Assembly (NCBI RefSeq): GCF_016888005.1
Contig: NZ_JAFDVE010000022.1
Coordinates: forward strand, 98,636 to 162,635
Source of the DNA: Phycicoccus sp. CSK15P-2
Lineage (GTDB): Bacteria > Actinomycetota > Actinomycetes > Actinomycetales > Dermatophilaceae
DNA length: 64,000 nt
Direction of reading: 5' to 3'
The notes beneath the pieces are model-generated. The model searched no databases, had not been told where the DNA came from, and saw only the letters and a program-made list of their open reading frames with translations. The position numbers were made by a program, and so were the translations under genes. Shown one piece after another: positions 6,615-15,053 of this stretch; positions within the stretch are counted from its first letter, which is position 1, and every line of letters begins with the position of its first letter.

Positions 6615-7975
6615 GCCTCGCCCTCGCCGCGCAGCAGCGCGTCGAGCTCGGCGTCCAGGGCGTCGGTGTCGCTGCTCGATGACCGCTCGACGTAGCCCAG
6701 AGGGTCGTCGAGGTCGGCACCGGAGGGGGCGAGGTCCGGATGCCGCCACGCGGCGTCCCGCGCGGCGGCGCCCCCCGAGTCCTCGAGGGCGCGGAAGAGG
6801 TTGGCCGCGTCCCGGAGCCGGCGTGGACGGAGCTCGAGGCCCACGAGTGCCCCGAAGGCCTTCTCCGCCGGCCCGCCCGTCGCCCGGCGGCGGCGCACCG
6901 CCTCGCCGAGGGCGTCGGCCGACGGGAGGTGCCCGGCGACCGCCTGCTCGGCCACGACGTCGACCCATCCCTCGACGAGCGCGAGCAGGGTCTCGAGACG
7001 GGCGAGCGCCGCCTGCTGGGCGGGGGAGTGCTCGGGGGCGAACATCCGCCCCTGGAGGGCCTCCTGGACCGCCTGGGGGTCGGACGGGTCGATGGACCGC
7101 ACGGCCTCCTCGATGGCATCGGTGTCGATCGCGATGTCGGCGGCGTAGTCCCGGACGGCCGCCAGGAGCCCGGGAGCGAGCCAGGGGACCGCGTGGAACA
7201 GCCGGACCCGGGCCACCTCTCGGACGGCGAGGTACAGCCGGGTCTGGGGCTCGTCGACCTCGAGGCCCTCGGCGAAGGCCCGGACGGCGGTCGGCATGAG
7301 GACGACGTCGGGCGGGGCCACGAGGGGGAGGGAGACCTCGTCGCCGGTGAGCACCTCGCCGGCGAGGGCGCCGACGCCCTGCCCGAGCTGCAACGAGAAC
7401 AGGGACCCGTGCATGCGCCGGAGCATCGGGGCGGCCTGGTCGAGCATCCCGGCCATCCCGGCCGGGACGGCGTCCTCCGGCAGGTTCTCGAGCTGGCGGG
7501 CCATCGCCGAGGAGACGGCGTCGGTGACCCCTTCCGCGACCGGCTCGACGAGCCCGGCCCAGACGGGGACGGTGGCCTCGACCCACTCGGCCAGGCTCCA
7601 CGCCGTGCCCCGGAGCCCTGCGGCGTCGAGGTCGGTGACCGCCGAGAGCCACAGGCCGGCGACCTGGACGGCCTCGGCGGCCGCGCGACGGTCGGCGTCG
7701 CTCGCGAGGACGTCACCGGCGGCCGCGACCGTCTTGCGGGCGATGTCCGTGGAGGTCGTGACGTCGACCTCGGTGTCGCCGGCCGGCGCCTCGAACATCT
7801 GCTGGACCTGGCCCATGACCATCCGGAGCATCTGCGGGTCGACCTGGTCCAGTCCCATGCCGCGCATCATCGACACGAGCTGAGGGTCGAGCTCGCCACC
7901 CCCGCCGAGGTCGCGCAACATCTGCTCGAGCTCCGGCGGGAGGTCGGGGGTGTCGTCGTCGGCGGGGTCGCTCAC
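6611..7975 (-). CDS. Zinc-dependent metalloprotease-family protein (Rv3195-like putative hydrolase)
   Basis: 454 residues from GTG 7975, which has CAGGAG seven to eight bases upstream. N-terminal low-complexity region (LPPELEQMLRDLGGGGELDPQ...MRGMGLDQVD) is typical of the actinobacterial family annotated as zinc-dependent metalloprotease or putative hydrolase; the body is all-helical. Recognisable blocks are PLVAPPDVVLMPTAVRAFAEGL and VREVARVRLFHAVPWLAPGL, with VEGWVDVVAEQA later. A classical HExxH is not present in these blocks; the family uses an unusual metal site. Next to a PDZ-Lon protease and ABC1 kinase as in mycobacteria. Function unproven. The frame is open upstream to 8080, but family N-termini favour the chosen start. 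Confidence 0.82.
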   Translation of the reverse strand: MSDPADDDTPDLPPELEQMLRDLGGGGELDPQLVSMMRGMGLDQVDPQMLRMVMGQVQQMFEAPAGDTEVDVTTSTDIARKTVAAAGDVLASDADRRAAAEAVQVAGLWLSAVTDLDAAGLRGTAWSLAEWVEATVPVWAGLVEPVAEGVTDAVSSAMARQLENLPEDAVPAGMAGMLDQAAPMLRRMHGSLFSLQLGQGVGALAGEVLTGDEVSLPLVAPPDVVLMPTAVRAFAEGLEVDEPQTRLYLAVREVARVRLFHAVPWLAPGLLAAVRDYAADIAIDTDAIEEAVRSIDPSDPQAVQEALQGRMFAPEHSPAQQAALARLETLLALVEGWVDVVAEQAVAGHLPSADALGEAVRRRRATGGPAEKAFGALVGLELRPRRLRDAANLFRALEDSGGAAARDAAWRHPDLAPSGADLDDPLGYVERSSSSDTDALDAELDALLRGEGEA

Positions 7976-8072
7976 TGCCGGTCTCCTGCGCGTCGGGTGA
8001 GAGGATGGGGTCATCACTACCCAACCACTCCCGCGCGCGAATCGTTCCGCCGCGGGCCCCCGAGGAGCCCCT

Positions 8073-8507
8073 TTGGCCACCGATGACGCTGCGGTCGCGC
8101 TCGTCGACGTCCGTGACGAGCCGCTGTCCGTCGACGAGTCCCTCGCCGCCGTCCGGCACCCCCGCTGCGGAGGAGTCGCCCTCTTCGTCGGCGTCGTCCG
8201 CGACCACGACCACGGTGACGGCGTGACCGCCCTCGACTACTCGGCCCACCCACAGGCCGTGGCCACGATGCGAGAGGTGTGCGCCGAGGTGCTGGCCGGG
8301 TCCGAGGCCCTCCGCGTCGCGGCCGTCCACCGCACGGGGTCCCTCGCCGTCGGTGACCTCGCGGTCGTCGTCGCCGCCGCGGCCCCGCACCGGGGGCAGG
8401 CCTTCGACGCCTGCCGGCAGCTCATCGACACCCTCAAGGCGCGGACCCCGATCTGGAAGCACCAGCACCTCGACGACGGCTCGCACGAGTGGGTGGGCCT
8501 GCCGTGA
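8073..8507 (+). CDS. moaE: Molybdopterin synthase catalytic subunit MoaE
   Basis: 144 residues. LFVGVVRDHDHGDGVTALDYSAHP near the N-terminus and KARTPIWKHQHLDDG near the C-terminus are the two MoaE hallmarks; the Lys residues of the second block attack the precursor Z intermediate during dithiolene formation. MoaE works as a heterotetramer with thiocarboxylated MoaD, which is not encoded nearby. Start TTG 8073 is preceded by GAGGAG at 8062-8067; no ATG or GTG fits better. The stop overlaps the next gene as GTGA, so MoaE and the PDZ-Lon protease are translationally coupled, an odd partner for a cofactor gene. Confidence 0.92.
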   Translation: MATDDAAVALVDVRDEPLSVDESLAAVRHPRCGGVALFVGVVRDHDHGDGVTALDYSAHPQAVATMREVCAEVLAGSEALRVAAVHRTGSLAVGDLAVVVAAAAPHRGQAFDACRQLIDTLKARTPIWKHQHLDDGSHEWVGLP

Positions 8508-9613
8508 GCGACCGCGCCGAGCCACGCGTCGGGCCCGACGCCGCGCCCCACGAGCCCCTCGGCCCCGCGCGGCCGGGCCGGTTCGCGACGGCCTCGCTGA
8601 CCACCGTCTTCCTCCTCGTCATCGTCGCCGCGGGCCTCACGTTCGTCGGCCTGCCGTACGTCGTCCTCTCCCCGGGACCGGCGACGAACGTCCTGGGTTC
8701 GGTCGACGGCAAGCCGGTCCTCACGGTGGAGGGCGCGCAGACCTACCCGACCGAGGGCGCGCTCGACTTCACCACCGTCTCCTTCGACGGCGGGCCCGGC
8801 CGGACCGTCACCGTCTACGAGCTGCTCGAGGCCTGGGTGCGCGACGACGTCGAGGCCGCGTCCGAGGACCTCTACTTCCCGCCGGAGGCCACGGAGGACC
8901 AGATCGAGGCCGAGAACGCCGAGATGATGAACGACTCCCAGGTCGTCGCGGCCGCGACCGCACTGCGGGCCCTCGGGACGGACGTCCCGACCTCCGTGGC
9001 CATCGCCGACGTCCCCGCCGGCGGTCCCGCGGAGGGGAGGATCGAGCCCGGGGACGTCCTCGTGTCCGTCGACGGCGAGAAGGCCTCGGACACCGGTGCG
9101 GTGCGCGCCGCGGTCCAGGCGCGCAGCCCGGGTGAGGACGTCAGTGTCCGGCTGCGCCGCGACGGCGAGGAGCAGACCGTGACCGTCCCGACCGTCGACA
9201 CCGGGGGCCGGGCCGTCATCGGCGTCCTGCTGCGGACCCAGTACGACCTGCCCGTCCAGGTGACGCTCAACACCGGACGGGTCGGGGGGCCCTCGGCCGG
9301 GCTGATGTTCAGCCTGGCCATCTACGACTCCCTGACCCCCGGCTCGCTGACCGGCGGGGAGCGGGTGGCCGGCACCGGCACGATCCTGGACGACGGCAGC
9401 GTCGGCCCGATCAGCGGTATCCGCCAGAAGATGGTCGGGGCGCACGAGGCCGGGGCGCGCTACTTCCTGTCGCCGGAGGGTGACTGCGCGGACGCGGTCG
9501 GTCACGTGCCGGACGGGATGGAGCTGTTCAAGGTGACGAGCTTCGACGACGCCCGGGTCGCCGTGGAGGCGATCGCGACGGGCGAGGTCGCGGGCCTCCC
9601 GCGCTGCGGCTGA
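8504..9613 (+). CDS. Membrane-anchored PDZ / Lon-like (S16) serine protease, YlbL type
   Basis: 369 residues from GTG 8504 within the moaE stop (GTGA). Domains: one transmembrane helix at about 25-50 (TTVFLLVIVAAGLTFVGLPY), an extracytoplasmic linker, a PDZ domain near 165-235 (PAEGRIEPGDVLVSVDGEKA), and an S16 Lon-type protease domain with catalytic Ser in GGPSAGLMFSL and Lys in SGIRQKMVGA. Both dyad residues are present. Related YlbL proteins degrade regulatory or misfolded membrane-associated substrates outside the cell membrane. The matching mycobacterial gene would be Rv3194c, beside the same UPF0182 gene. A weak hairpin follows at 9630-9661. Confidence 0.92.
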   Translation: MSDRAEPRVGPDAAPHEPLGPARPGRFATASLTTVFLLVIVAAGLTFVGLPYVVLSPGPATNVLGSVDGKPVLTVEGAQTYPTEGALDFTTVSFDGGPGRTVTVYELLEAWVRDDVEAASEDLYFPPEATEDQIEAENAEMMNDSQVVAAATALRALGTDVPTSVAIADVPAGGPAEGRIEPGDVLVSVDGEKASDTGAVRAAVQARSPGEDVSVRLRRDGEEQTVTVPTVDTGGRAVIGVLLRTQYDLPVQVTLNTGRVGGPSAGLMFSLAIYDSLTPGSLTGGERVAGTGTILDDGSVGPISGIRQKMVGAHEAGARYFLSPEGDCADAVGHVPDGMELFKVTSFDDARVAVEAIATGEVAGLPRCG

Positions 9614-9629
9614 GCCATACGAGGCGGTC

Positions 9630-9661
9630 GACGACAGCCCAGCCCCTCAGGCTGCGTCGTC
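9630..9661 (+). terminator. Hairpin between convergent genes
   Basis: GACGACAGCC (9630-9639) can pair with GGCT (9650-9653) and GTCGTC (9656-9661), with a two-base bulge. It lies between the PDZ-Lon gene and the convergent PPA1309 gene and could serve both. Confidence 0.45.
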
Positions 9662-9672
9662 GGTCCGCACGG

Positions 9673-10206
9673 TCAGTCGAAGGTGGCGCGCAGGGCGTGG
9701 ACCAGGCCCGGCGCGATGTCCTCGCCGAGGGCCACCCGGTCGTCGGAGTCGAAGGCACGCTGCCGCAGCAGGCACCGGGCGGTCCCGTCGCGGGTCACGG
9801 CGACGACGAGCCGGACGTCCTGACGGTCGGCGTGCGCGGCGACCGCCTCGAGAGCCCGGGTCGGGTCGTCGGGCAGGTCCCGCTCCGCGGCGGGGGGGAC
9901 GACGATGCGCTCCAGCGCCAGCGCGCATCCCGCCACCTGCTCGGGCCACGCGATCCGGGCGAGCAGGTCCTCCACGCCGTCCGCCTCGGGCAGGTCGTCC
10001 TGCTCCACGGCCGACAGCGCGCCCTCGGCCGTGTCGTGCGTCTCCAGCCCTGCGGCGAGCTGCGGCTCCTGCGCCACGAGCTCGGCCGTGGGCACCAGGG
10101 CGAAGAGGCGCAGCGGCTGGTCCCACCCCGCCCGGGCCACGTGCCGCTCGGTGTCGAGGGCGGCGAGGGTCAGAGGGTCGGTCACGGGCTGCGGGTCCGG
10201 GCTCAC
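9673..10206 (-). CDS. PPA1309-family protein
   Basis: 177 residues, no signal peptide or membrane helix. The blocks LTLAALDTERHVARAGWDQPLRLFALVPTAEL and the C-terminal RCLLRQRAFDSDDRVALGEDIAPGLVHALRATF match the actinobacterial PPA1309 family, whose function is unknown. GTG 10206 is chosen because family members begin just before the DPLTLAALD block; the frame stays open to 10431 but that part is low complexity and overlaps the divergent UPF0182 gene. It is divergent from UPF0182 with about 120 bp between the starts. Confidence 0.85.
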   Translation of the reverse strand: MSPDPQPVTDPLTLAALDTERHVARAGWDQPLRLFALVPTAELVAQEPQLAAGLETHDTAEGALSAVEQDDLPEADGVEDLLARIAWPEQVAGCALALERIVVPPAAERDLPDDPTRALEAVAAHADRQDVRLVVAVTRDGTARCLLRQRAFDSDDRVALGEDIAPGLVHALRATFD

Positions 10207-10328
10207 CGCCCCATCGTGCCCGACGCGCCGCTCGCGAACTCCGGGCGCCGCTCGCACGTTCAGGCCTGCGAGGTAGGTTTTCACTGCCGCACGACGACGA
10301 CCCCGCGCTCCGCGGGACGAGGAGAGCT

Positions 10329-13300
10329 GTGAGCCGCTCGGACTGGTTCGACGGACCGAAGGGACCCGACGGCGGGTCTGCTGGCCCCGGTGACGGCGAG
10401 ACCGCCGGCCCCCGCCCCCCCGCCCCACCACGGCGCCGGCGCGGGCCGCTCGTCCCGACGCTCGTCGTTCTCGGCCTGATGGCCGTCTTCGCCGGGCTCG
10501 CGGCCGATGTCGTCACCGACATCTGGTGGTACGACTCGGTCGGTTTCCGCAACGTGTTCTTCACCGAGCTCCTCACCAAGGCCGTGATCTTCGTCGTCGC
10601 GACCCTGCTCACCGCCGGGGCGGTCGCCGCCAGCCTCGTCATCGCCTTCCGTACCCGACCCATCTACGTCCCGGTGACCCCGGCCCAGCAGGTGCTCGAG
10701 CAGTACCGCCAGGCCATCGAGCCGCTGCGCAAGATCGCCGTCTTCGCCATCCCCGGTGTCCTCGGCCTCCTCGCCGGCTCGGGCTCGGTCGGAGCGTGGC
10801 GCACGTACCTGCTGTGGGCCAACGGAGGCTCCTTCGGGGTCGAGGACCCCCAGTTCGGGCTCGACGTCGGCTTCTTCGTCTTCACCCTGCCGTGGCTGCG
10901 CTTCCTCGTCAGCTTCGTCACCGTCGTGCTCGTCCTTGCGTTCCTCGCGGCGGCCTTCACGCACTACGTGTACGGAGGCCTGCAGCTGCCCGGCCGTGGC
11001 CCCTCGACCCGGGCGGCCTTCGTCCACCTCGGGATCCTCGGCGCCCTCATCGCGCTGACCCGTGCCGGCTCCTACTGGCTCGACCGCTACTCCCTGTCGA
11101 CGCAGAAGGGGTCGCTGCTCACCGGCATCACCTACACCGACGCCAACGCGGTCCTGCCGACGAAGGCCATCCTCGCGGTGGCCGCCGTCATGTGCGCGGG
11201 GTTCTTCCTCGCCGCCATCTGGAGCCGCAGCTGGCGGCTGCCCACCATCGGGGTCGGGCTGCTGCTCGTCACCGCGGTCCTCGTCGGAACGGTGTACCCG
11301 GCGCTCATCCAGTCCCTGCGGGTCAAGCCGTCCGAGAAGTCGCTCGAGGCCCAGTACCTCGGTCGCAACATCTCGGCGACCCGCTCGGCCTTCGGGCTCG
11401 ACCGCGTCGAGCGGGTCCCGAACCCCGCGCCGTCGGAGGAGCGCGACGACGACGCCCTGCGGACGAGTGCCGAGGCGATTCCCGGCGTCCGAGTCATCGA
11501 CCCCAATGTCGTCTCGCAGAGCTTCCGCCAGCTCGAGGGCGACCGAGACTTCTACGCGTTCCCCGACACCCTGGACGTCGACCGCTACTCCATCGGTGAC
11601 CAGGGCAGCGACGCCGTGGTGGCCGTTCGCGAGATCAACCTCGACGGCCTGCCCGACAACCAGCGCAACTGGATCAACGAGCACACCGTCTACACCCACG
11701 GCTACGGCTTCTACGCCGCGTACGGCAACCGGCGCACTCCCCAGGGTGACCCGGAGTTCTTCGAGGGCGGCGACCGCAACGAGCTCGGGGAGTACGAGCC
11801 GCGGATCTACTTCGGAGAGCTCAGCCCGGACTACTCCGTCGTCGGGGCCGCCGAAGGGGCGAGCCCACGGGAGTTCGACTACCCGGCGGGCGACGACGGC
11901 AACGTGTCGGTGCAGAACACGTACCAGGGCGACGGAGGGGTGCCCATCGGGTCGACGCTGCGCCGGCTCGCCTACGCGATCAAGTACCGCGAGGCCAACT
12001 TCCTCCTCTCCGACGCCGTCAACGGCGACTCCCGCATCCTCGACCACCGCACTCCCAAGGAGCGGGTAGAGCGGGTGGCCCCCTGGCTCCAGCTCGACGG
12101 CAACATCTATCCCGCCGTCGTCGACGGGCGGGTTCAGTGGATCGTCGACGGCTTCACGACCTCGTCCGACTACCCCAACAGCCGTCTGCTCGACCTCGCG
12201 GAGGCGACCTCGGACGCCGTGGCCCAGCGCTCGAACGTCGTCCAGGTGCGCTCCGGCGAGGTCAACTACGTCCGCAACGCCGTCAAGGCCACCGTCGACG
12301 CCCACAGCGGCGAGGTGCGTCTGTACGCCTGGGACACCGGTGACCCGGTCCTCGAGGCCTGGCAGGGTGCGTTCAGCGGCTCGGTGCGGCCGCTCTCCGA
12401 GCTCTCCGGCGACCTCATGTCGCACATCCGCTACCCGCAGGACCTGCTCAAGGTCCAGCGCGAGCTGCTCACCGAGTACCACGTGACCGACCCGGGAGAC
12501 TTCTACTCCAACTCCGACCGGTGGCGGGTGCCGACCGACCCGGCGCAGGACAGCGGACCAGTGGACCAGCCGGTCGTCTTCCAGTCCATCGCGCTCCCCG
12601 GTGAGGAAGAGCCCTCGTTCTCGATCACGACGCCGTTCGTCCCGAACAGCAACAGCGAGTCCGGGCGTGAGATCCTCCGTGGTCTCCTGGCCGTCAACGC
12701 CGATGCCGGGGCAGAGCAGGGCAGACCTGCGGACGGCTACGGCTCACTGCGCCTGCTCGAGTACGGGTCCCAGACCCCACCCGGGCCCGGACAGGTGATC
12801 AACCAGATCAAGAACTCCACCGAGCGCTCGCAGAACCCCGCCGAGCCGCTCAACCTCGCGCAGTACATCACCAACAACTCCGGCGCCGGCAAGCAGCTGA
12901 CGTACGGCAATCTCCTCACCTTCCCGCTCCGTGGCCAGATGTTCTACGTCCAGCCCATCTACGTGCAGGCGTCCAGCGGTGCCGGGTCGTTCCCGCAGAA
13001 CAAGGTGACCGTCGCGCTCTACGGCACTCAGGTCGCGTGGGGTGACACGCTCGACCAGGCCATCACCGGTCTCTTCGGCGAGGGCTCCGGTGATGCCGGC
13101 GACGATGACGCCGGTGACGACGGTGGGGGAGACGGCGGCGGCGACGCGGACGACGGCGGGTCGAGCGCGACGCTCGAGCAGCAGCTCGCGACGGCCATCG
13201 CCGAGATCCGCGCGGCCTACCAGGAGGGCCAGGACGCCCTGAGCGAGGGTGACTTCGCGGCCTACGGCGAGGCGCAGAAGCGGCTGGACGCGGCCATCGG

Positions 13301-13400
13301 CCAGGCCAACGGGCTCGCGGCACGGCTCGGTGCCGACGTTCCGGCCCCGGACGCCACCGCCTCTCCGGCGCCGAGCCCGAGCCCGTCGCCCACCGGCTGA
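10329..13400 (+). CDS. UPF0182-family large membrane protein
   Basis: 1023 residues from GTG 10329, with GAGGAGAG directly upstream. Seven hydrophobic segments at roughly 40-62, 83-108, 137-157, 185-215, 228-250, 280-298 and 304-327 are followed by a long extracytoplasmic region rich in Tyr, Asp and Asn (VSQSFRQLEGDRDFYAFPDTLDVDRYS, ANFLLSDAVNGDSRILDHRTP). The C-terminus carries an acidic Gly-Asp low-complexity run near 920-945, a short helical segment and a Pro/Ser tail. The family is conserved in actinobacteria and some Gram-positives; its job is not known. The M. tuberculosis counterpart would be Rv3193c, also next to a PDZ-Lon protease. Confidence 0.95.
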   Translation: MSRSDWFDGPKGPDGGSAGPGDGETAGPRPPAPPRRRRGPLVPTLVVLGLMAVFAGLAADVVTDIWWYDSVGFRNVFFTELLTKAVIFVVATLLTAGAVAASLVIAFRTRPIYVPVTPAQQVLEQYRQAIEPLRKIAVFAIPGVLGLLAGSGSVGAWRTYLLWANGGSFGVEDPQFGLDVGFFVFTLPWLRFLVSFVTVVLVLAFLAAAFTHYVYGGLQLPGRGPSTRAAFVHLGILGALIALTRAGSYWLDRYSLSTQKGSLLTGITYTDANAVLPTKAILAVAAVMCAGFFLAAIWSRSWRLPTIGVGLLLVTAVLVGTVYPALIQSLRVKPSEKSLEAQYLGRNISATRSAFGLDRVERVPNPAPSEERDDDALRTSAEAIPGVRVIDPNVVSQSFRQLEGDRDFYAFPDTLDVDRYSIGDQGSDAVVAVREINLDGLPDNQRNWINEHTVYTHGYGFYAAYGNRRTPQGDPEFFEGGDRNELGEYEPRIYFGELSPDYSVVGAAEGASPREFDYPAGDDGNVSVQNTYQGDGGVPIGSTLRRLAYAIKYREANFLLSDAVNGDSRILDHRTPKERVERVAPWLQLDGNIYPAVVDGRVQWIVDGFTTSSDYPNSRLLDLAEATSDAVAQRSNVVQVRSGEVNYVRNAVKATVDAHSGEVRLYAWDTGDPVLEAWQGAFSGSVRPLSELSGDLMSHIRYPQDLLKVQRELLTEYHVTDPGDFYSNSDRWRVPTDPAQDSGPVDQPVVFQSIALPGEEEPSFSITTPFVPNSNSESGREILRGLLAVNADAGAEQGRPADGYGSLRLLEYGSQTPPGPGQVINQIKNSTERSQNPAEPLNLAQYITNNSGAGKQLTYGNLLTFPLRGQMFYVQPIYVQASSGAGSFPQNKVTVALYGTQVAWGDTLDQAITGLFGEGSGDAGDDDAGDDGGGDGGGDADDGGSSATLEQQLATAIAEIRAAYQEGQDALSEGDFAAYGEAQKRLDAAIGQANGLAARLGADVPAPDATASPAPSPSPSPTG

Positions 13401-13409
13401 GGAGCGGAT

Positions 13410-13438
13410 TTGAGTCGGCGGCCACGCTCGCGTAACCT
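13410..13438 (+). promoter_or_regulatory. tRNA-fMet promoter
   Basis: TTGAGT (13410-13415), 17-nt spacer, TAACCT (13433-13438): the best consensus-like sigma-A promoter in the window, as expected for a stable RNA. Predicted start near 13445, 37 nt before the mature tRNA. Confidence 0.75.
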
Positions 13439-13481
13439 CGGGGTCGTACCGAGCACGGTCTTCGGATCGTGACTCACTCGA

Positions 13482-13555
13482 CGCGGGGTGGAGCAGCTCG
13501 GTAGCTCGCCGGGCTCATAACCCGGAGGTCGCAGGTTCAAATCCTGCCCCCGCTA
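13482..13555 (+). tRNA. Initiator tRNA-Met (CAT anticodon)
   Basis: 74-nt cloverleaf with anticodon CAT at 13516-13518. Initiator hallmarks are both present: a mismatched first acceptor pair (C1 with U72) and three consecutive G-C pairs (GGG/CCC) at the base of the anticodon loop. T-loop TTCAAAT; discriminator A73. CCA is not encoded. Transcribed from the promoter at 13410-13438 and ended by the 20-bp hairpin at 13561. Confidence 0.97.
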
Positions 13556-13560
13556 CTGCT

Positions 13561-13606
13561 CGACGAAGGCCCTGGACCGGTGGAATCCGGTTCAGGGCCT
13601 TCGTCG
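13561..13606 (+). terminator. Strong terminator after tRNA-fMet
   Basis: 20-bp stem (one G-T wobble) 13561-13580 with 13587-13606, six-base loop, followed by TTCG. It covers an apparent upstream extension of the ndh frame, which argues for the ndh start at 13652. Confidence 0.9.
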
Positions 13607-13651
13607 TTCGCGCACGGACTATTCGGCACCGCGGCGGTCGTTGGACCGCAC

Positions 13652-15007
13652 ATGACGAGCACATCCATCGGCCGCAAGCACCGCATCGTCGTCATCGGCT
13701 CGGGCTTCGGCGGCCTCTTCGGCACCCAGGCCCTGAGGAAGCGCGACGACGTCGAGATCACGCTCGTCGCGAGAACCGCGCAGCACCTGTTCCAGCCGCT
13801 GCTGTACCAGGTCGCGACCGGCATCCTCTCCGAGGGAGAGATCGCACCGAGCACCCGGGAGATCCTCGCCCGGCAGAAGAACGCGCGGGTCATCCTCGGA
13901 GAGGTCACCGGCATCGACCTCGAGGCCCGCACCGTGACCTCCCGGCTGCTCGACCGGGACACCGTGACCGAGTACGACTCGCTGCTCGTCTCGGCGGGAG
14001 CGGGGCAGTCGTACTTCGGCAACGACCACTTCGCCGAGCACGCTCCCGGGATGAAGTCGGTCGACGACGCCCTCGAGCTGCGCGGCCGGATCTTCGGCGC
14101 CTTCGAGCTCGCCGAGCTCGCGCGGACCGACGAGGAGGCTCGGCGGGCGCTGACCTTCGTCGTCGTGGGGGCGGGCCCGACCGGGGTCGAGATGGCCGGC
14201 CAGATCGCCGAGCTCGCCGGGCGCACGCTCAAGCACGACTTCCGGCGGATCGACCCCACCCAGGCGCACGTCCTCCTCCTCGACGCAGCCGACACGGTGC
14301 TGCCGTCCTTCGGCGAGCGGCTCGGCGGGGCGGCCCGGCGTCGTCTCACCGAGATGGGCGTCGACGTCCGCACCGGGTCGATGGTCACCGACGTCGACGA
14401 GACCGGGCTCACCTACCGCGACGGCGACGGCGGGACGGTCCGCCTCGAGGCGCTGACGAAGATCTGGGCCGCGGGCGTCCAGGCGAGTCCGCTCGGCCGG
14501 CAGCTGGCCGAGCAGTCCGGGGCCGAGACCGACCGGGCGGGTCGCGTGCAGGTACTCCCGGACCTCACGCTCCCCGGCCACCCGGAGGTCTTCGTCGTCG
14601 GCGACATGATCGCGCTCGACGACCTGCCCGGGGTGGCCCAGGTGGCCATCCAGGGGGCACGCTTCGCCGCACGGGAGATCGAGAGCCGTCTCGACGGCGA
14701 GCCGTCGCAGGGCGAGTTCCACTACCGCGACAAGGGCTCGATGGCGACCGTCTCGCGGTTCAGCGCCGTCGCATCCGTGGGTCGGCTGCGCTTCCACGGG
14801 TTCCTCGCCTGGGTGCTCTGGCTCGGTGTGCACCTCGTCTACATCATCGGCTTCAAGAACCGCGTGACGACCCTCCTGCACTGGGCGGTGAGCTTCCTCG
14901 GCCGGGGGCGGGCCGAACGGGTGGCCACCGAGCAGCAGGTCTTCGCCCGACGGGCCATCGAGCAGGCGTCCCGTGGGGTCCCCGACGAGCTGAAGGAGAG
15001 CGGCTGA
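13652..15007 (+). CDS. ndh: Type II NADH:quinone oxidoreductase
   Basis: 451 residues. Two Rossmann fingerprints: IVVIGSGFGGLFG at the N-terminus for FAD and VVVGAGPTGVEMAG near 170 for NADH. HLFQPLLYQVATGILSEGEIAPSTREI is the NDH-2 block next to the flavin, and EVFVVGDMIALDDLPGVAQVAIQGARFAA binds FAD at the C-terminal side. A hydrophobic helix (FHGFLAWVLWLGVHLVYIIGF) near 375-400 anchors it to the inner face of the membrane. Transfers electrons from NADH to menaquinone without pumping protons. ATG 13652 is chosen over GTG 13580, which lies inside the tRNA terminator. No clear ribosome site. Confidence 0.93.
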   Translation: MTSTSIGRKHRIVVIGSGFGGLFGTQALRKRDDVEITLVARTAQHLFQPLLYQVATGILSEGEIAPSTREILARQKNARVILGEVTGIDLEARTVTSRLLDRDTVTEYDSLLVSAGAGQSYFGNDHFAEHAPGMKSVDDALELRGRIFGAFELAELARTDEEARRALTFVVVGAGPTGVEMAGQIAELAGRTLKHDFRRIDPTQAHVLLLDAADTVLPSFGERLGGAARRRLTEMGVDVRTGSMVTDVDETGLTYRDGDGGTVRLEALTKIWAAGVQASPLGRQLAEQSGAETDRAGRVQVLPDLTLPGHPEVFVVGDMIALDDLPGVAQVAIQGARFAAREIESRLDGEPSQGEFHYRDKGSMATVSRFSAVASVGRLRFHGFLAWVLWLGVHLVYIIGFKNRVTTLLHWAVSFLGRGRAERVATEQQVFARRAIEQASRGVPDELKESG

Positions 15008-15040
15008 CCGGGGTCTCGGACGGGGGAGCGCGCCGTGACG

Positions 15041-15053
15041 TACGGTGACCCGC
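15041..15053 (+). promoter_or_regulatory. Leaderless promoter -10 (TACGGT)
   Basis: TACGGT at 15041-15046, seven bases, then ATG 15054; fixes the start of the first M16 peptidase gene. Confidence 0.6.

Noticed and set aside
13580..13651. Start of ndh at GTG 13580
   Set aside because: It lies in the terminator of tRNA-fMet; similarity to NDH-2 begins at the methionine at 13652.
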